Source: Aphanothece saxicola GSE-SYN-MK-01-06B (GTDB taxonomy: Bacteria; Cyanobacteriota; Cyanobacteriia; PCC-6307; Cyanobiaceae). From it: a DNA stretch of 64,000 bases. The position numbers were made by a program, and so were the translations under genes. This document shows positions 38,535-48,953 of the stretch, one piece after another. Each line of letters starts with the position of its first letter. The stretch's first letter is position 1. The notes below the pieces were generated by a model that worked only from the letters and a program-made list of their open reading frames with translations, ran no database searches and was not told the DNA's origin. The DNA is taken from the NCBI GenBank assembly GCA_019359745.1, contig JAHHGT010000002.1, positions 310,001 through 374,000 of the forward strand, read 5' to 3'.

Positions 38535-39617
38535 GTGTGGCTGGCGGCCGCGGCCCGCGCCGCCCTCGGGGCTCTGCAAGGGGAGCCCTTCAACGTCGCC
38601 GTGCCCCTGGAACTCCTGCAGCCGCAGGGGGTGGTGCCGATCCCGGTGCGGGCCGCCGCGCGCCTGGGCGAGGGGCTGGCCCTGGGGGAAAGCTGCTGTG
38701 ATCCGGGCGAGGGCCTCGACCTCACCCGCGGCCTGGTGGTCTGGGTGCTGGCCCGTTGGCTCCCCGGCGACGGGCCCTGGCTCCAGCTGGAGCCCGGCGA
38801 GGGGGTGGGGGTGCACGAGGTCAGCGGCGAGGCCTGCCTGTCCGCCTATGCCCGGCAGCTGCTGGAGGCCAACCTGCGGCCCCTGCTGCCGGCCGGCAGC
38901 CGTCTGGGGCTCACCCTGGTGCTCCCCGACGGCCGTCGCCTGGCGGAGCGCACCAGCAATGCGGCCTTCGGGGTGGTGGACGGTCTGGCCCTGATCGGCA
39001 CCCAGGCCGAGGTGCAGGCGGGCGCCGACCCGGACCAGCTCGCCCGCACCCTGGCCGAGCTGGCCGGGCGGGTGGCCGCGCCGGGGTTCGACGGCGATCT
39101 GGTGCTGGTGATCGGCGAGAACGGCTTCGATCTGGCTCCGCGGCTGGGACTGCCGCCGCAGCTGCTGCTGAAGGCGGGCAACTGGCTCGGGCCGGTGCTG
39201 GTGGCAGCCGCCGAAGCGGGGGTGGAACGGCTGCTGCTGTTCGGCTACCAGGGCAAGCTGATCAAGCTGGCCGGCGGCATCTTTCACACCCACCACCACC
39301 TGGCCGATGGCCGCGCCGAGGTGCTCACCGCCCTGGCTGCCCTGGAGGGGGCCAGCGGCGCCACCCTCGCCGCCCTGCACGGGGCCGCCACGGTGGAGGC
39401 CGCCCTGGCCGGCCTGGAGCAGGCCGATCCGGGCCTGGCCGGGCGCCTGCGGGCGCGCATCGCCGCCGCCATCGAGAGCCGTTGCCGGGCCTACCTGGCC
39501 AGCCATGGCGCCCCGCCGGTCGCCGTGGGGGCAGCCCTGTTCGACCGCGGCCGCCAGGTGAGGGTCTGCGGTCCGGTGGGGGCGGAGCTGATGGAGTGTT
39601 TCAAGGGCGCGACCTAG
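38535..39617 (+). CDS. cbiD: Cobalt-precorrin-5B C(1)-methyltransferase
   Basis: [22 protein letters not shown]...[29 protein letters not shown]...ECFKG. The N-terminus probably extends upstream (see finding). Confidence 0.9.
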   Translation: MWLAAAARAALGALQGEPFNVAVPLELLQPQGVVPIPVRAAARLGEGLALGESCCDPGEGLDLTRGLVVWVLARWLPGDGPWLQLEPGEGVGVHEVSGEACLSAYARQLLEANLRPLLPAGSRLGLTLVLPDGRRLAERTSNAAFGVVDGLALIGTQAEVQAGADPDQLARTLAELAGRVAAPGFDGDLVLVIGENGFDLAPRLGLPPQLLLKAGNWLGPVLVAAAEAGVERLLLFGYQGKLIKLAGGIFHTHHHLADGRAEVLTALAALEGASGATLAALHGAATVEAALAGLEQADPGLAGRLRARIAAAIESRCRAYLASHGAPPVAVGAALFDRGRQVRVCGPVGAELMECFKGAT

Positions 39618-39663
39618 GGTGCAGGGACCGATACCGGGCCCTGGCCCTGGCGCCTTCGAGCCG

Positions 39664-41283
39664 ATGTCCCAAACGCCGCAGACCGCTCCATCGGGTTCGG
39701 AACGGGACCATGCCAGCGGTTCCAGCCGCCCCCCGGCCATCGTCATCCTGGATTTCGGCTCCCAGTACTCCGAGCTGATCGCCCGTCGGGTGCGGGAAAC
39801 GGAGGTGTTCTCCCTGGTGATGGGGTACGCCACCACCGCCGCGGAACTCAAGGCCCTGGCTCCGAAGGGGATCATCCTCAGCGGGGGGCCGAGCTCTGTG
39901 TACGAGGAGGGTGCCCCCACCTGCGACCCGGGCCTCTGGGAGCTGGGCATCCCGGTGCTGGGGGTCTGCTACGGCATGCAGCTGATGGTGCAGCACCTGG
40001 GCGGATCGGTGGTGGCGGCCGGCCGGGCTGAATACGGCAAGGCGCCGCTCCACGTCGACGACCCGGTCGATCTGCTCACCAACGTCGCCAGTGGCTCGAC
40101 GATGTGGATGAGCCACGGCGATTCGGTGGAGGCCCTGCCGGAGGGCTTCGTGCGCCTCGCCCACACCGACAACACCCCCGAGGCCGCGGTGGCCGACCAC
40201 GCCCGCCGCCTTTACGGGGTGCAATTCCACCCGGAGGTGGTGCACTCCACCGGCGGCATGGTGATGATCAGGAATTTCGTTTATCACATCTGCGGCTGCA
40301 CCCCCGATTGGACCACGGCCGCCTTCATCGACGAGGCCATCGGTGAGGTGCGCGCCCAGGTGGGCGAGAAGCGGGTGCTGCTGGCCCTCTCGGGCGGGGT
40401 CGATTCCTCCACCCTGGCCTTCCTGCTGCACCAGGCGATCGGCGATCGGCTCACCTGCATGTTCATCGACCAGGGCTTCATGCGCAAAGGGGAGCCGGAA
40501 TTCCTGATGGAATTCTTCGATCACCAGTTCCACATCAACGTGGAATACATCAATGCCCGTGAACGCTTCATTTCCAAGCTCGCCGGCATCACCGACCCCG
40601 AAGAGAAGCGCAAGATCATCGGCACCGAATTCATCCGGGTGTTCGAGGAGGAAAGCCGCCGCCTCGGCCCCTTCGACTATCTCGCCCAGGGCACGCTCTA
40701 TCCGGATGTGATCGAATCGGCCGGCACCAACGTCGACCCCAAGACCGGTGAGCGGGTGGCGGTGAAGATCAAGAGCCACCACAACGTGGGCGGCCTGCCC
40801 AAGGATCTTCAGTTCAAGCTGGTCGAACCGCTGCGACGCCTGTTCAAGGACGAGGTGCGCAAGGTGGGCCGCAGCCTGGGCCTGCCCCAGGAGATCGTCG
40901 GGCGACACCCGTTCCCGGGCCCCGGCCTGGCGATCCGCATCCTGGGGGAAGTCACCGACGACAAGCTCGACATCCTGCGGGACGCCGACCTGATCGTGCG
41001 CGAGGAAGTGCGCGATGCCGGCCTCTACGACGAGATCTGGCAGGCCTTCGCCGTGCTGCTGCCGGTGCGCAGCGTCGGGGTGATGGGCGACAAGCGCACC
41101 TACGCCTATCCGATCGTGCTGCGCTGCGTCTCCTCCGAGGACGGCATGACCGCCGACTGGTCGCGCCTGCCCTACGACCTGCTGGAGCTGATCTCCAACC
41201 GCATCGTCAACGAGGTGCGGGGGGTGAACCGGGTGGTGCTCGACATCACCAGCAAGCCCCCCGGCACGATCGAGTGGGAGTAG
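39664..41283 (+). CDS. guaA: GMP synthase (glutamine-hydrolysing)
   Basis: [19 protein letters not shown]...GVCYGMQLM...[36 protein letters not shown]...[23 protein letters not shown]. Confidence 0.98.
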   Translation: MSQTPQTAPSGSERDHASGSSRPPAIVILDFGSQYSELIARRVRETEVFSLVMGYATTAAELKALAPKGIILSGGPSSVYEEGAPTCDPGLWELGIPVLGVCYGMQLMVQHLGGSVVAAGRAEYGKAPLHVDDPVDLLTNVASGSTMWMSHGDSVEALPEGFVRLAHTDNTPEAAVADHARRLYGVQFHPEVVHSTGGMVMIRNFVYHICGCTPDWTTAAFIDEAIGEVRAQVGEKRVLLALSGGVDSSTLAFLLHQAIGDRLTCMFIDQGFMRKGEPEFLMEFFDHQFHINVEYINARERFISKLAGITDPEEKRKIIGTEFIRVFEEESRRLGPFDYLAQGTLYPDVIESAGTNVDPKTGERVAVKIKSHHNVGGLPKDLQFKLVEPLRRLFKDEVRKVGRSLGLPQEIVGRHPFPGPGLAIRILGEVTDDKLDILRDADLIVREEVRDAGLYDEIWQAFAVLLPVRSVGVMGDKRTYAYPIVLRCVSSEDGMTADWSRLPYDLLELISNRIVNEVRGVNRVVLDITSKPPGTIEWE

Positions 41284-41297
41284 GCGGGTCCCCAGGC

Positions 41298-41313
41298 TGG
41301 CCCCCGGGGGCCA
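41298..41313. terminator. GC-rich 16-nt perfect inverted repeat, possible transcription terminator after guaA
   Basis: tggcccccgggggcca, 15 nt after the guaA stop; no U-tract. Confidence 0.35.
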
Positions 41314-41346
41314 ACTTCGATAACGTCGGCGCCCGGCCTTTGCTCC

Positions 41347-41988
41347 GTGCCTTCCGTCTCCCCCGTCGTCGCTGGCAGCCCTGCCGGGGCTGAGCACGAC
41401 CCCCAGCTGCACCGCCGCCTGCAGCAGGACAGCATCCTGCTGGCCGGCAAGACCGTCTTCCTCAACCCCTTCCTCTACTGGCGTCGTTTCGATGCCAACA
41501 CCGACCGCTGGCTGCGGGAGCCCGGCCAGCTGCCGGAGGAGCAGATCCGCAGCAACCGCCTGCGCTTCTATCCCGAACTCGACTGGGAGGGCCTGGAGCC
41601 GGCCGACCTGGCGGTGAAGGAGGGGGCGGTGGAGATGTTCCTCAAGAGCCTGGAGCTGATCAGCACCTTCAACCCCGACCTCAGCGCCGGCCACCTGCTG
41701 GAGGTGGAGCGCAAGATGGCCGTCACCAAGAAGAAGGCCTTCGAGCGCTGGGTGGCCCGGGCCCTCGACCGGCGCGGCAAGGAAAGCCTGCGGGAGCGGC
41801 GCCGCTTCGACCGCGACCGCCTGCTGCGGGGCTGGATGGAGTGGTTCTCCCTCGAGGGCACCCGCCAGGCGATGCTGCCCTTCAGCGTCCTGCTGGTGCT
41901 GGCCGTCGCCGCTGGCTGGTGGCTCGGCAGCACCCGCTTCTGCAGCCAGGTGATCGTTGATCCCGGGGTGCAGCGTCCCGCACCCTGA
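41347..41988 (+). CDS. Conserved cyanobacterial hypothetical protein with C-terminal TM helix
   Basis: GKTVFLNPFLYWRRFDANTDRWLREPGQLPEEQIRSNRLRFYPELDWEGLEPADLAVKEG...MLPFSVLLVLAVAAGWWLG. Confidence 0.75.
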   Translation: MPSVSPVVAGSPAGAEHDPQLHRRLQQDSILLAGKTVFLNPFLYWRRFDANTDRWLREPGQLPEEQIRSNRLRFYPELDWEGLEPADLAVKEGAVEMFLKSLELISTFNPDLSAGHLLEVERKMAVTKKKAFERWVARALDRRGKESLRERRRFDRDRLLRGWMEWFSLEGTRQAMLPFSVLLVLAVAAGWWLGSTRFCSQVIVDPGVQRPAP

Positions 41989-42040
41989 AGCGGGCCGTTC
42001 GGCACGTCAGACTGGGAGGCCAGGTTCCGTTGGCGACGTC

Positions 42041-42451
42041 ATGGCTGCCGATCCTCTCGATTCCCTGCGCCTGGCCCTGATGCAGGACGTGCTGCCGTTG
42101 GGACTGGCGGTGGTGGAGCGGGCCCGCAAGGGAGGGCCGGCCGAAGTGCTTGCCGCCTTCGACGGCACCAGTGCCGATCCCCTCGGCCAGCTGCGCCAGG
42201 AGGGCGAACCCGCGGCCAGCCAGGTGCGGGAGAACCTCGACCGCTTCCAGCCCGGTCTGGGCAACCCGGTGATGAAGGTGGAGGTGCGCGACGTCGACGC
42301 CGAGGACGCCCAGGTCGTCAGTGGCCCCGAGGCGACCCCTCCCGTCTGGGACACCCCAGCCCCGCCCACCCCCGCCGACCCGGCCGAACTGATGGCGGCC
42401 CTGGGGCGCATTGAGGAGCGGCTGGCCCTGCTCCAGAGCCGGATCACCTGA
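42041..42451 (+). CDS. Conserved hypothetical protein
   Basis: MAADPLDSLRLALMQDVLPLGLAVVERARKGGPAEVLAAFDGTSADPLGQLRQEGEPAASQVRENLDRFQPGLGNPVMKVEV. Its stop abuts the mrdA start. Confidence 0.7.
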   Translation: MAADPLDSLRLALMQDVLPLGLAVVERARKGGPAEVLAAFDGTSADPLGQLRQEGEPAASQVRENLDRFQPGLGNPVMKVEVRDVDAEDAQVVSGPEATPPVWDTPAPPTPADPAELMAALGRIEERLALLQSRIT

Positions 42452-44232
42452 TGGTTCGCGCTGTCGGCGGCGGGGTCGGCCCCTCCACCACCCGCCACAC
42501 CGGGACGGGGCACCAGGCCGCCCTTCTGCTCACCGTCATGCTGCTGATCCTGGCGGCGATCCTCGGCCGGCTGGCCTGGCTGCAGCTGCTGCATGGGGCC
42601 GAGAACCGGGCCATGGCCGACGAGAACCGGATCCGGCTGTTGCCACGCAACCCCGTACGGGGGCGTCTGCTGGATCGCAAGGGCCGGGTGCTGGCCACCA
42701 ATCGCCTCACCTACAACCTCTACCTTCAGCCCCTCCAGGTCGATGATCGCCGCTGGCCCGCGTTGCGCGGTCGGCTCGCCACCCTGCTGGGGATCCCCGC
42801 CGACCGGCTCGAGGCCCAGCGCAAGAGCGGCGCCAACGCCGAAGGTTTCCGCATCCCCCTGGCCCTCTCGCTCACCCCGGTGCAGGTGCTGCGATTCCGG
42901 GAGCAGGCCGGCTCCCTGCAGGGGGCGGAGGTGTCCGAGGACGTGCTGCGCGCCTACCCCGACGGCAGCCTGGGGGCCCATGTGATGGGCTACACCAGCA
43001 GCATCACCGAGGAGGAGTACGCCGCCCTCCGGGACCACGGCTACCGGATCAGCGACCGCATCGGCCGCAGCGGGCTGGAGAAGGTCTATGAAACCCACCT
43101 GCGCGGCGAGTGGGGCGGCCAGCAACTGGAGGTGAATGCCGAGGGCCAGGTGCAGCGCGTGCTGGGGGACAAGCCCGCCAAGGCCGGCAAGGATCTGCGC
43201 CTCACCCTCGATCTCGACCTGCAGCGCGCGGCGGAGAAGGCCCTCGACGGGGTGCGCAAGGGGGCGATCGTGGCGATGGACCCCCAGACCGGCGCGGTGC
43301 GGGCCATGGCCAGCCGGCCCAACTTCGATCCCAACATCTTCTCCGACGGCCCCACCACGGCCCAGTGGAACAGCCTCAACCGGCCGGAGGCGCCGATGCT
43401 GAATCGGGCCTTCCAGGGCTTCCCGCCGGCCAGCACCTTCAAGATCGTCACCACGATCGCCGGGATCGAGTCCGGCAAGCTCAACGAGAACTCCACCGTG
43501 CCGACGGTGGGCTCTTTCTGCTACTACGGCCAGTGCTACGCCGACCACGGCTCCTTCGGCAGCATCGGCTTCCCCTTCGCCCTCGGGGTGAGCAGCAACA
43601 GCTTCTTCTACAAGGTGGGGCTGATGGTCGGTCCGGACGAGCTGTTCAAGGCCGCCCGCCGCATGGGCTACGGCAGCCGCACCGGCAGTGAGCTGGCGGC
43701 CGAGGAATCCCCTGGGCTGCTGGGGGATCCGGCCTGGAAAAAGGAGGTGCTGGGCGAGCCCTGGACCCCGGTCGACACGATCACCTCCTCCATCGGCCAG
43801 GGCGCGGTGACCGTCACGCCGATCCAGATGGCCCGCCTCTATGCGGCCGTGGCCAATGGCGGCTGGCTGGTGACGCCCCACCTGGTGGAGCGCGGCTACC
43901 CCCGCAAGTGGCTGGGGCTGAAGCCGGCCACCCTGCGGGTGCTGCATGACGGCCTGCGCCAGGCGGTCACCACCGGTACGGCCACCATCCTCAACGACCC
44001 CAGCCTGCCGCCCGTGGCCGGCAAGACCGGCACCGCCGAGGACCCCCCCCGTCCCGACCACGCCTGGTTCGGCGGCTATGCCCCGGCCACCGGCAAGCCG
44101 ACCCTGGTGATCGTCGCCTTCGGCGAGAACTCCGGTGGCTACGGCGGCACCGTGGCGGCGCCGATGGTGAAGGCGCTGATGACCGTCTGGTTCCGGGGCG
44201 TGAAACCACCGGCGGCGCCCAAGGCGGGATGA
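42451..44232 (+). CDS. mrdA: Penicillin-binding protein 2
   Basis: GRLLDRKGRVLATNRLTYNLYLQP...GFPPASTFKIVTTIAG (SxxK)...SSNSFFYKVG...GKTGTAEDPPRPDHAWFGGYAP. Confidence 0.95.
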   Translation: MVRAVGGGVGPSTTRHTGTGHQAALLLTVMLLILAAILGRLAWLQLLHGAENRAMADENRIRLLPRNPVRGRLLDRKGRVLATNRLTYNLYLQPLQVDDRRWPALRGRLATLLGIPADRLEAQRKSGANAEGFRIPLALSLTPVQVLRFREQAGSLQGAEVSEDVLRAYPDGSLGAHVMGYTSSITEEEYAALRDHGYRISDRIGRSGLEKVYETHLRGEWGGQQLEVNAEGQVQRVLGDKPAKAGKDLRLTLDLDLQRAAEKALDGVRKGAIVAMDPQTGAVRAMASRPNFDPNIFSDGPTTAQWNSLNRPEAPMLNRAFQGFPPASTFKIVTTIAGIESGKLNENSTVPTVGSFCYYGQCYADHGSFGSIGFPFALGVSSNSFFYKVGLMVGPDELFKAARRMGYGSRTGSELAAEESPGLLGDPAWKKEVLGEPWTPVDTITSSIGQGAVTVTPIQMARLYAAVANGGWLVTPHLVERGYPRKWLGLKPATLRVLHDGLRQAVTTGTATILNDPSLPPVAGKTGTAEDPPRPDHAWFGGYAPATGKPTLVIVAFGENSGGYGGTVAAPMVKALMTVWFRGVKPPAAPKAG

Positions 44233-44250
44233 GCTACTTGTGGCGCTGCC

Positions 44251-45387
44251 TCAGGCGACCTGCTGCAGCCGGCCCCGGTTGAGCACCTGGCGGTAATAGC
44301 CCTGCAGCTGAGCCGTGGCGCTGGGCCAGCCCCAGCGTTCGGCCTCCTCGCGGGCGGCCAGGCGCAGCTGGCGGCGGGCGGCCGGGTCCCCCAGCAGCCG
44401 TTCGACGGCCGTGGGCAGGCTGGCGGGCTGGTCGGGGTCGTAGAGGCAGCCGTTGACGCCGTCACTGACGATGTCGGGGATGCCGCCCCGGTTGGCCCCC
44501 ACCACCGGGCAGCCGGCGGCCATGGCCTCGAGCAGCACCAGACCAAGGGTTTCGGTGCTGGAGGGGAACAGGAAGGCATCACCGCTGGCATAGGCCGAGG
44601 CCAACTCCTCGCCGGCCAGGTAGCCCACGAAGGTGGTGGCGGTGCCTTCGAAATGGCGCTCCAGTTGCTGGCGGTGGGGGCCGTCCCCCACCAGGGCCAG
44701 GCGGGTCTGGGGCATAGCTTCCAGCACCGGCCGGATCCGGTCGATCTGCTTTTCCGCCGAGAGCCGGCCGATGTACAGCAGCAGATGGCCGGTGTCGTCG
44801 TGGCCGCCGTGCAGCCGCTGGCGCATGGTGGCGGAGGCCAGTTCGGGGCGGAACAGGTCGGTGTCGACGCCGCGCTGCCACAGGGCCGTGTGCTGGATGC
44901 CCCGCGAGGCGAGCTCCTCGACCATCGCGGTGGAGGTGCAGAGATTGAGCTGGGCCTGGTTGTGGGCGGCCTTGAGCAGTTCCCACAGCAGAGGCTCCAG
45001 CATCCCCATGCCGTAGTGCTCCAGGTACTTGGGCAGGTGGGTGTGGTAGCTGGCCACCAGCGGCAGATGGCGGCTGCGGGCCAGCCAGATGCCCCCCAGG
45101 CCGAGCACGGCGGGGTTGACCACGTGAACCAGATCGGGACCGAAGCGATCCAGGGCTTCGGACACCGCCGGCCGCGGCAGGGCCAGCTTCAGTTCGGGGT
45201 AGAGGGGCAGCGGCAGCGCCGGCACCCCCACCACCCGTGCGCCCATGTAGGTGTCCGGAGCCCCCTCGGGGCAGAAGATCAGCACCTCATCGCCGGCTGC
45301 CACCAGCTGCTGCACCGTCTTGGTGAGCCGCGTGACGATGCCATCCACCTTCGGCAGGAAGGTTTCGGTGAAAAAGGCGATCTTCAC
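44251..45387 (-). CDS. sqdX: Sulfoquinovosyltransferase SqdX (GT4)
   Basis: KIAFFTETFLPKVDGIVTRLTKTVQQL...FGPDLVHVVNPAVLGLGGIWLAR...SYHTHLPKYLEHYGMG...FPSSTETLGLVLLEAMAAGCPVVG. GTG start at 45387. Confidence 0.93.
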   Translation of the reverse strand: MKIAFFTETFLPKVDGIVTRLTKTVQQLVAAGDEVLIFCPEGAPDTYMGARVVGVPALPLPLYPELKLALPRPAVSEALDRFGPDLVHVVNPAVLGLGGIWLARSRHLPLVASYHTHLPKYLEHYGMGMLEPLLWELLKAAHNQAQLNLCTSTAMVEELASRGIQHTALWQRGVDTDLFRPELASATMRQRLHGGHDDTGHLLLYIGRLSAEKQIDRIRPVLEAMPQTRLALVGDGPHRQQLERHFEGTATTFVGYLAGEELASAYASGDAFLFPSSTETLGLVLLEAMAAGCPVVGANRGGIPDIVSDGVNGCLYDPDQPASLPTAVERLLGDPAARRQLRLAAREEAERWGWPSATAQLQGYYRQVLNRGRLQQVA

Positions 45388-45397
45388 GGGCGGGTGA

Positions 45398-46594
45398 TCA
45401 GGCGAAAGCCTTGATCGCTTCCGCCTGGCGCTGGGTCCAGGCCGAGAGGCAGGGGATCTTGGAGCGGTCGCAGCGGTCGGCCCAGCGGCGGGCCACATCC
45501 ACCACCTCGGCCAGGAGGCCGTCATCGAGGGTGGTGGGCTTGAGGCCCAGCTCAATGAAGCAGCGGTTGTCGACGATCAGATCGTTCTCGATCGCCTCCT
45601 TGCGGGGGTTGGGCAGGTAGTTGATCTCGGCGTCGGTGAGGGCCGCCACCTTGCGGGCCAGTTCACCCACCTGGTGGCTCTCGGTCATCTGGTTGAAGAT
45701 CTTCACCTTCTCACCGGCCTCGGGAGGGTTCTCCAGGGCCAGCTGGACGCAGCGCACCGAATCGCGGATGTGGATGAAGGCGCGCGTCTGGCCGCCGGTG
45801 CCGTGCACGGTGAGGGGATAGCCGATCGCCGCCTGCATCAGAAAGCGGTTCAGCACCGTGCCGTAGTCGCCGTCGTAATCGAAGCGGTTGGTGAGCCGGG
45901 GATCCCGCTGGGTGAGGTCGGTGTTGGTGCCCCAGACGATGCCCTGGTGCAGGTCGGTGACCCGGATCGCGTCGTTCTTGTTGTAGTAGAAGAACAGCAG
46001 CTGATCCAGCGTCTTGGTCATGTGATAGACGCTGCCTGGATCCGTGGGGTGCAGGATCTTCTCGGTGAAGCAGGTGCCGTCGGGCTGGGGCACCTCCACC
46101 GTGAGGTAGCCCTCGGGAATCGTGGCGCCGCGGTGCGATCCGTAGCCGTAGACGCCCATGGTGCCGAGGTGCACGATGTGGACGTCGAGACCGCTGTCGA
46201 CGATGGCCGCCAGCAGGTTGTGGGTGCCGTTGACGTTGTTATCGACGGTGTAGCGCTTGGTGGCGCTGCTCTTCATCGAGTAGGGGGCCGCCCGCTGCTC
46301 GGCGAAGTGGACGATGGCCGAGGGGCGCTCACTGCGCAGCAGCTCCAGCAGCCGGTCGTACTCCCGGGCGATGTCGAGGTGCACGAAGGTCATCGTGCGG
46401 CCGCCCACCTGGTCCCAGGCCCGCAGGCGGTCCTGGATGGTGGCGATCGGCGTGAGCGACTCGACGCCGAGGTCGATGTCGATCTTGCGCCGACTGAGGT
46501 TGTCGACGATGACGACGTCATGTCCGGCTTCGGCCAGGTTCACGGCACAGGGCCAACCACAGAAGCCGTCGCCGCCGAGAACGAGAACCTTCAC
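45398..46594 (-). CDS. sqdB: UDP-sulfoquinovose synthase
   Basis: MKVLVLGGDGFCGWPCAVNLAEAGHDVVIVDNLSRRKIDIDLGVESLTPI...YDGDYGTVLNRFLMQAAIGYPLTVHGTGGQTRAFIHIRDSVRC. Confidence 0.97.
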   Translation of the reverse strand: MKVLVLGGDGFCGWPCAVNLAEAGHDVVIVDNLSRRKIDIDLGVESLTPIATIQDRLRAWDQVGGRTMTFVHLDIAREYDRLLELLRSERPSAIVHFAEQRAAPYSMKSSATKRYTVDNNVNGTHNLLAAIVDSGLDVHIVHLGTMGVYGYGSHRGATIPEGYLTVEVPQPDGTCFTEKILHPTDPGSVYHMTKTLDQLLFFYYNKNDAIRVTDLHQGIVWGTNTDLTQRDPRLTNRFDYDGDYGTVLNRFLMQAAIGYPLTVHGTGGQTRAFIHIRDSVRCVQLALENPPEAGEKVKIFNQMTESHQVGELARKVAALTDAEINYLPNPRKEAIENDLIVDNRCFIELGLKPTTLDDGLLAEVVDVARRWADRCDRSKIPCLSAWTQRQAEAIKAFA

Positions 46595-46662
46595 CCCAGA
46601 CTCCTGAACGAGCGGTTGCTCAGATGGGCAAGCTACTACAGGCCTCAGACGGCCCTCCGGTC

Positions 46663-46851
46663 TCAGCTGATGCCGGCCGCCACCGCCACCATCACGGCCA
46701 CCAGCACGAGTCCGCCGATCAGCAGCATCCGGTTGGCGCCGCTGGTCTCGCCCTCCTCCTGGAGCACCATGCGGGGTTCCTTGGCGAAGGCGTTCAGCTT
46801 GCCGCCGTCTTCTTCGGTGACCTGCATGGCTGGGGAGTCGGTGTGCGCCAA
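46663..46851 (-). CDS. Psb34-like (ssl1498-type) light-harvesting-like small thylakoid protein
   Basis: EDGGKLNAFAKEPRMVLQEEGETSGANRMLLIGGLVLVAVMVAVAAGIS: conserved LNxFAxEP motif then a single TM. Confidence 0.8.
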   Translation of the reverse strand: MAHTDSPAMQVTEEDGGKLNAFAKEPRMVLQEEGETSGANRMLLIGGLVLVAVMVAVAAGIS

Positions 46852-46885
46852 ACCCTATGGAGGGCTGCCTGGATCGGTCCGATCG

Positions 46886-47707
46886 TCAATGGTTCGTCAC
46901 ACGCCCTTCCAGCGGTGAACTGGCCCTGGCTTCGGCCCGCTGCGGCAGTCGGCCCGCCAGCAGGGCGGTGCGGCCGGCTTCGGTGGCCAGGGCCATGGCC
47001 CTGGCCATGGCCGCCGGATCCCCCGCCAGGGCGATGGCGCTGTTGATCAACAGGGCGTCAGCGCCCATCTCCATGGCCTGGGCGGCTTCGCTGGGTACGC
47101 CGAGGCCCGCATCCACCACCACCGGGATACCGGCGCTTTCAATGATCAGGGCGATGTTGGCGGCGTTGCGGATGCCCTGGCCCGAGCCGATCGGCGATCC
47201 CAGCGGCATCACCGTGGCGCAGCCGGCCTCCTCCAGCCGCTTGGCCAGCAGCGGATCGGCGTTGATGTAGGGCAGCACGGCGAAACCCTCCTTCACCAGC
47301 TGTTCGGCGGCCTCGAGGGTGCCGAAGGGGTCGGGGAGCAGATGGCGGGAATCGGGGATCACCTCCAGCTTCACGAAGTTGTTGTCCTCCTGACCCGCCA
47401 GCCGCGCCAGCTCCCGGCCCAGCCGGGCCACCCGCACCGCTTCCTCGGCGGTGGCGCAGCCGGCCGTGTTGGGCAGCATCCAGATCCGGGTCCAGTCGAT
47501 CGCCTCCATCAGGCCGCCGTGGCCCGGGGCAGCGCTCTGCACCCGCCGCACCGCCACGGTGACGATCTCGCAGCCGCTGGCCTCCAGGCTGGCCTGCATG
47601 GCCTCCAGGCTCGGATACTTGCCGGTGCCGGTCATCAGACGGCTGCGGAAGCGGCGGCCGGCGATCACCAGATCGTCGTGGGAGCTCGGGGTGGTGATGG
47701 CGGTCAA
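46886..47707 (-). CDS. thiG: Thiazole synthase
   Basis: [45 protein letters not shown]...[19 protein letters not shown]...[16 protein letters not shown]...[29 protein letters not shown]. Confidence 0.97.
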   Translation of the reverse strand: MTAITTPSSHDDLVIAGRRFRSRLMTGTGKYPSLEAMQASLEASGCEIVTVAVRRVQSAAPGHGGLMEAIDWTRIWMLPNTAGCATAEEAVRVARLGRELARLAGQEDNNFVKLEVIPDSRHLLPDPFGTLEAAEQLVKEGFAVLPYINADPLLAKRLEEAGCATVMPLGSPIGSGQGIRNAANIALIIESAGIPVVVDAGLGVPSEAAQAMEMGADALLINSAIALAGDPAAMARAMALATEAGRTALLAGRLPQRAEARASSPLEGRVTNH

Positions 47708-47772
47708 GGTCGGAGGCTGCAGCGGACGGGCGCATCCCGATTAGTCTGCCCTTTGCCAACGAGACCCACGTC

Positions 47773-48342
47773 ATGCCGGTGCCTCTGGCCGCCCTGCCCC
47801 TCCTGATCGCCGCCAGCCCGGTGCTTGCCGCCAGCCCCCTGCCGGCCGATGGGTTTGTGCCCTTCACCGCCCCCATGATCCAGGCGGTCGATCAGGACGG
47901 CGGAGCCAGCGGTGAGGTCGAAACGTTCGATCCGATCGCCCGGGCCCGCCTGATCGCCGAGCAGATGCCCCGTCGCTGGAGTGGCCGGTACCAGTCGTTC
48001 AGTGGCGGTCCGGTTGTGCCCGTCCAGCTGCGAATCGATGGGGCCACGCCGATGGGCCAGATGGTCGATCTGCGCGGTGCGATCGCCATCGGCGGGGTCG
48101 AGTCACCCGTGCAGGGCAACCTCAACGCCAAGTCGGACCAGCTGGATCTGCTGCTGCTGGGGGATCCCCTTGGGGGCGCTCTGGAGCCCGGTGGCGCCTT
48201 TCAGAGCGTGCAGGGCCTGTCCCTGAGCGGCTGGCGGGCGCCGCGACTCACGACACCGGGGGGACGCCTGCAGCTGATTCCGGAAACCACCGCTGCGCGC
48301 CCTGTCACCGGTGACCCTGCACCGGTGCGCGGCCTCTGGTGA
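47773..48342 (+). CDS. Secreted conserved hypothetical protein
   Basis: Signal peptide MPVPLAALPLLIAASPVLAASP; RWSGRYQSFSGGPVVPVQLRIDGATPMGQMVDLRGAIAIGG. Confidence 0.65.
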   Translation: MPVPLAALPLLIAASPVLAASPLPADGFVPFTAPMIQAVDQDGGASGEVETFDPIARARLIAEQMPRRWSGRYQSFSGGPVVPVQLRIDGATPMGQMVDLRGAIAIGGVESPVQGNLNAKSDQLDLLLLGDPLGGALEPGGAFQSVQGLSLSGWRAPRLTTPGGRLQLIPETTAARPVTGDPAPVRGLW

Positions 48343-48358
48343 GCGCTGCTCCAGGGTT

Positions 48359-48916
48359 TCAGGAGGCCTTGCCGCCGGCCTCCTGGCCGCTGCGACGTTC
48401 AAGGATGGACAGCCGTTTGCGGGCCGTCTTGTTGGTGGCTTCCAACTGCAGCACCCTCTCATAGAGAGTCCTGGCTTCGTCGGGCTTTGACTGCTTCTCC
48501 AGGGCGAAGGCCAGGTTGTTGATCGCCACCGGGTAGTCGGCCTTGGCCCGCAGGGCGGCCCGGTAGTGACGGACGGCGGCGGCGTAGTTGTTCTGGGCCG
48601 CCAGGGTGAAGCCGAGGGCGTTCTCCATCAGGGCCCTGGCCTCGGCGGGGGCGCTCTCGGCGTCGGCCAGCTTCAGGGCCTGCTTGAGGTTCACCTGCGC
48701 TTCGGCGTAGAGGCGCTTGCGCAGCTGAACCGAGGCCAGTTCGTACAGGGTGGAGACATCCCGGGGGGTGCCGCCGGCCTTGTCGTTGCCCCCGAGCCGC
48801 GCCATGGCGAGTTCATCACGGCGAACCCGCAGGATCTGGCGGGCGACCACGACGGCCGCCACGCCCAGCAGGGCGATCAGTCCCAGCAGGTAGGCCTGGG
48901 GCAGCAGGTCGTTCAT
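48359..48916 (-). CDS. TPR-repeat membrane protein
   Basis: N-terminal TM helix; AAVRHYRAALRAKADYPVAINNLAFALEKQSKPDEARTLYERVLQLEATNKTARKRL. Confidence 0.85.
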   Translation of the reverse strand: MNDLLPQAYLLGLIALLGVAAVVVARQILRVRRDELAMARLGGNDKAGGTPRDVSTLYELASVQLRKRLYAEAQVNLKQALKLADAESAPAEARALMENALGFTLAAQNNYAAAVRHYRAALRAKADYPVAINNLAFALEKQSKPDEARTLYERVLQLEATNKTARKRLSILERRSGQEAGGKAS

Positions 48917-48953
48917 CGGAGCCGGCCGGACGGTCGGGACTGGGAGGACGGCG

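Noticed and set aside
37085-38725. 546-aa - ORF in alternate frame of the aminotransferase
   Set aside because: Arg/Gly/Pro-rich out-of-frame translation; the aminotransferase is in frame 37252-38403.
39601-41694. 697-aa - ORF opposite guaA
   Set aside because: Shadow ORF; guaA is unequivocal.
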